Position numbers and translations under genes: made by a program | The notes under the pieces: model-generated | Database searches by the model: none | Seen by the model: only the letters and a program-made list of their open reading frames with translations | Told to the model about the DNA's origin: nothing | Shown: in pieces, positions 61,280-64,000 of the stretch | How the letters are laid out: each line of letters begins with the position of its first letter | How positions within the stretch are numbered: the stretch's first letter is position 1 | From: Lentzea alba | GTDB taxonomy: Bacteria > Actinomycetota > Actinomycetes > Mycobacteriales > Pseudonocardiaceae | Assembly: GCF_011067745.1 (NCBI RefSeq) | Contig: NZ_JAAMPJ010000001.1 | Location: 978,829-1,042,828 of the forward strand | Length of the DNA: 64,000 nt | Reading direction: 5' to 3'

Positions 61280-64000
61280 GTGACGAAGGGCTGGATTCGC
61301 CGACTGACCGCGGCGTGCTGGCAGCACCCCCGCCTGGTGGTGCTGTCGGCGGTCGCCGCGGTCGTCGGCGTGGGTCTGCAGGCGGCCGGGCCGTTGCTGC
61401 TCAAGACGGCGATCGACGACTCGACGGTGGGCCGCACCGATCGGTTGTGGCCGTTGATGGTCGCGCTGGTCGTGCTGGAGCTGCTCACGTTCGGGTCGGC
61501 GTTCCTGCGGCGGTATCTGGGCGGGCGGCTGGCGCTGGGCGTGCAGCACGACCTGCGGCTCGGCGTGTTCTCCGCGGTGCAGCGGCTCGACGGCGCGAAG
61601 CAGGACGAGCTGCGGACCGGTCAGATCGTGTCGCGCTCGATCACGGACCTGCAGCTGGTGCAGTCGCTGCTGATGATGGCGCCGCTGGCGCTCGGCACCG
61701 TGGTGTTCGCGGTGGCCGCCCTGGCCGCGATGATCTACCTGTCGGTGCCGCTGACGATCATCGCGGTGATCGTGGTGCCGCTGGTGGCGTGGCTCGCGGG
61801 CCGCACCCGGCTCACGTTGTTCCCGGCCACCTGGTCCGCGCAGCAGCGGGCCGCCGATCTGGCGCAGCACGTCGAGGAGACCGTCACCGGGGTCCGCGTG
61901 GTGAAGGGCTTCGGCCAGGAGGCGCGCGAGGTCGCACGGCTGGAGAAGCACGCTCGTTCGCTCTTCGCTGAACGAATGCGTGCGGCTCGGTTGTCGTCGA
62001 AACCCCTGGCGACCGTGACCGCGCTGCCGTTGCTCGGCCAGGTCGCGGTGCTGGGCCTGGGCGGCTGGCTCGCGTTGCACGGGCAGGTCACGCTGGGCAC
62101 GTTCCTGGCGTTCACGACGTACGTGGCGAACCTGGTGGGCCCGACCCGGTTGCTGTCGAGCCTGATGGTGTCCGCGCAGCTGGCGCGTGCCGGGGTGGAG
62201 CGGGTCTACGAGCTGATCGACTCGCAGCCGGACGTGACGGACGGCCCCGGTGAGGTGCCTTCCGGGCCGCTGGCGATCTCGTTCTCCGGCGTGACGTTCG
62301 GGTACGCCCGCAGCGAACCAGTGCTGCAGGACTTCTCGATCTCCGTGGAGCCGGGCGAGACGCTGGCGCTGGTCGGCACCGCCGGTTCCGGCAAGTCGAC
62401 GGTTTCCCTGCTGCTGCCCCGGTTCTACGACGTGCACTCCGGTGCCGTGCGGGTCGGCGGGGTGGACGTGCGGACGTTGCGGCTGGGGTCGTTGCGCGGC
62501 GCGGTGGGCGTGGTGTTCGAGGAGGCGTTCCTCTTCTCGGACACGGTGTTCTCGAACATCGCGTACGGCATGCCGAACGCGTCGCGGGCCGAGGTCGAGC
62601 GCGCCGCGAAGGCCGCCGAGGCGCACGACTTCATCGAGGCGCTGCCACTCGGCTACGACACGGTGGTCGGTGAACGCGGCCTCACTCTGTCCGGCGGGCA
62701 ACGCCAACGCGTCGCGCTGGCCCGTGCGTTGCTCTCCGATCCGCGCGTGCTGGTGCTGGACGACGCGACGTCCGCGGTCGACAACGCGACCGAGGCCGCG
62801 ATCCACGCGACCCTGGCCACGGTGACGGCGAACCGCACGACGTTGCTGGTGGCCCACCGCCGTTCCACGTTGTCCCTGGCCGACCGGATCGCGGTGCTGG
62901 ACGCGGGCCGCGTGATCGACATCGGCACCCACGACGAGCTGACCGCGCGCTGCGCCCTCTACCGCGATCTGCTGGCGGGTCCCGGCGAGGCGATCGAGTC
63001 GACCGCACCGGCGGTCTCCGGCGAGCTGTGGCCGGAGCTGTCGCAGGCCGACCTCGACCAGCGCCTGATCGACGACGCCAAGTCGACGGCGCCCGCCTCC
63101 TCCGGCCGGCACGGAGGTGGCGGCGGCATGTCCGCGCTGGCAGGCGGCCCGCCCACCCCGGAACTGCTGGCCCAGGTGCGGAAGTTGCCGCCCGCCACCG
63201 AGGTCCCGGTGCTGCACGGCGAAGACCCGCGCGCGCCCGATCCCGGCTTCCGCCTGGCCCGCCTCCTGCGCCCGGTCCGCTGGGGCCTCGCCGCCGTGGC
63301 CGCGCTGGTGGTGCTGGACGCGCTGGTCGGCATGGGCCTGCCCGCCCTGGTGCGCCTGGGCGTCGACGGCGGCGTGACGCAGGGCGCCGAGTCCGCGTTG
63401 TGGCAGGCCGTCGTGCTGGGCGTCGGCCTGGTGCTGGTCGGCTGGCTGACGACGGCGGGCAGCACCGTGTTCGCCGCCCGCCTGGGCGAACGCCTGCTCT
63501 ACCTGCTCCGCGTCCGCAGCTACGCCCACCTGCAACGCCTCGGCCTCGACTACTACGAGCGCGAGATGGCCGGCCGCATCATGACGAGGATGACGACAGA
63601 CGTCGACGCCCTCTCCACGTTCCTGCAGACCGGCCTCGTCACCGCCGTGATCAGCCTGATCACCGTCGTCGGCATCACCGCGGCCCTGCTGGTCACCGAC
63701 GCCTCACTGGCCCTGATCGCCCTGGCCGTGGTGCCGTTGCTGCTGGTCGCGACCGTGATCTTCCAGCGCCTCTCCTCCGCCGCGTACGCCGAAGCCCGCG
63801 AACGCGTCAGCGCCGTGAACGCCGACCTCCAGGAGAACGTCTCCGGCCTGCGCGTGTCCCAGGCCTACACCCGCGAACGCCACTCCGCCGAAGCCTTCGC
63901 CGAACGCAGCGACGCCTACCGCCGCACCCGCCTGCGCGCCCAGCGCTACATCGCCACCTACTTCCCGTTCGTGGCAATGCTGTCCGGCGTGGCCCAAGCC
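61280..64000 (+). CDS. Tandem ABC exporter (TMD-NBD-TMD...), truncated by window end
   Basis: Open from the GTG at 61280 to the window edge (907 codons seen). First half: six-helix ABC transmembrane domain, then NBD1 with Walker A GTAGSGKST, signature LSGGQRQR and Walker B VLVLDDATS; Asp occupies the catalytic Glu position after the Walker B Asp, suggesting a weak or degenerate site in this half. A linker (Gly-rich, GRHGGGGGMSAL) leads to a second transmembrane domain (YYEREMAGRIMTRMTTDVD), and NBD2 must lie beyond. Full-length family members run about 1,200 aa. Confidence 0.9.
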   Translation, partial: MTKGWIRRLTAACWQHPRLVVLSAVAAVVGVGLQAAGPLLLKTAIDDSTVGRTDRLWPLMVALVVLELLTFGSAFLRRYLGGRLALGVQHDLRLGVFSAVQRLDGAKQDELRTGQIVSRSITDLQLVQSLLMMAPLALGTVVFAVAALAAMIYLSVPLTIIAVIVVPLVAWLAGRTRLTLFPATWSAQQRAADLAQHVEETVTGVRVVKGFGQEAREVARLEKHARSLFAERMRAARLSSKPLATVTALPLLGQVAVLGLGGWLALHGQVTLGTFLAFTTYVANLVGPTRLLSSLMVSAQLARAGVERVYELIDSQPDVTDGPGEVPSGPLAISFSGVTFGYARSEPVLQDFSISVEPGETLALVGTAGSGKSTVSLLLPRFYDVHSGAVRVGGVDVRTLRLGSLRGAVGVVFEEAFLFSDTVFSNIAYGMPNASRAEVERAAKAAEAHDFIEALPLGYDTVVGERGLTLSGGQRQRVALARALLSDPRVLVLDDATSAVDNATEAAIHATLATVTANRTTLLVAHRRSTLSLADRIAVLDAGRVIDIGTHDELTARCALYRDLLAGPGEAIESTAPAVSGELWPELSQADLDQRLIDDAKSTAPASSGRHGGGGGMSALAGGPPTPELLAQVRKLPPATEVPVLHGEDPRAPDPGFRLARLLRPVRWGLAAVAALVVLDALVGMGLPALVRLGVDGGVTQGAESALWQAVVLGVGLVLVGWLTTAGSTVFAARLGERLLYLLRVRSYAHLQRLGLDYYEREMAGRIMTRMTTDVDALSTFLQTGLVTAVISLITVVGITAALLVTDASLALIALAVVPLLLVATVIFQRLSSAAYAEARERVSAVNADLQENVSGLRVSQAYTRERHSAEAFAERSDAYRRTRLRAQRYIATYFPFVAMLSGVAQA

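Noticed and set aside
60734..63535. 933-codon minus-strand frame opposite the ABC exporter
   Set aside because: Gln/His/Arg/Ala-rich shadow; the plus strand encodes complete Walker and signature motifs.

Overview
The window is GC-rich, tightly packed actinomycete chromosome. GTG starts are common, as are ATGA and TGATG start/stop overlaps. Tuberculostearate-type lipid genes, an SSI-family protease inhibitor, a TioE-type regulator paired with an erythromycin esterase-like gene, and many secreted hydrolases suggest a filamentous actinomycete of the Pseudonocardiales (Lentzea, Saccharothrix or Amycolatopsis-like). The genus is inference. No CRISPR array, intact insertion sequence, integrase, rRNA gene or standard tRNA gene was seen.

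Layout. 1-5.8 kb: frameshifted NB-ARC/TPR gene, two conserved hypotheticals, cupin, flavin dehydrogenase, secreted trypsin-like protease. 5.8-10 kb: sulfonate-type flavin enzymes (SsuE, flavin reductase, SsuD) with an FAD/NAD(P) protein and a decayed GNAT gene. 10.1-14.3 kb: PAS-GGDEF-EAL protein with degenerate catalytic motifs, HtrA-like protease, and a 5'-truncated DUF4143 ATPase gene abutting a 23-bp-period tandem repeat. 14.3-18.5 kb: 10-methyl fatty acid pair (tmsB, tmsA) and a divergent AidB-type acyl-CoA dehydrogenase. 18.5-21.2 kb: a large membrane protein joining a degenerate NTPase-like region to a periplasmic-binding domain. 21.3-27.8 kb: leucine/branched acyl-CoA catabolism (acyl-CoA dehydrogenase, accA1, accD1) with matching TetR operators, an SGNH hydrolase and the TetR gene. 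28-31.5 kb: phospholipase A2/acyltransferase fusion, acyltransferase, alpha/beta hydrolase. 31.5-36.9 kb: NarL-type two-component system, erythromycin esterase/TioE pair, Gfo/Idh/MocA oxidoreductase.

37-39.6 kb holds the most system-like module: an NrtR-type Nudix regulator, a perfect palindromic operator, and a translationally coupled SPFH protein and NAD-kinase-fold protein. 39.5-48.9 kb: frameshifted MFS transporter, SGNH hydrolase, SSI inhibitor, GH95-like glycosidase, ABC1/UbiB kinase, membrane protein plus winged-helix regulator, VTT/DedA protein. 49-50.2 kb is a decayed accessory patch with an HNH nuclease gene, a tRNA-mimic-like RNA candidate and a broken TROVE/Ro60 gene. 50.2-56.1 kb: HxlR regulator, glycine-riboswitch-controlled gcvH-sdaA, GH29 fucosidase, alanine dehydrogenase. 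56.1-64 kb: MFS/TetR drug-efflux unit, a structured noncoding block, two small hypotheticals, an ABC-2 type transporter pair and the start of a tandem ABC exporter that runs off the window.

Functionally, this is mostly carbon, amino-acid and lipid catabolism plus secreted hydrolases, each with local regulators whose palindromic operators can be read directly. Several genes are broken by single indels or deletions. Some of these could be sequencing errors, and each should be confirmed on raw reads.
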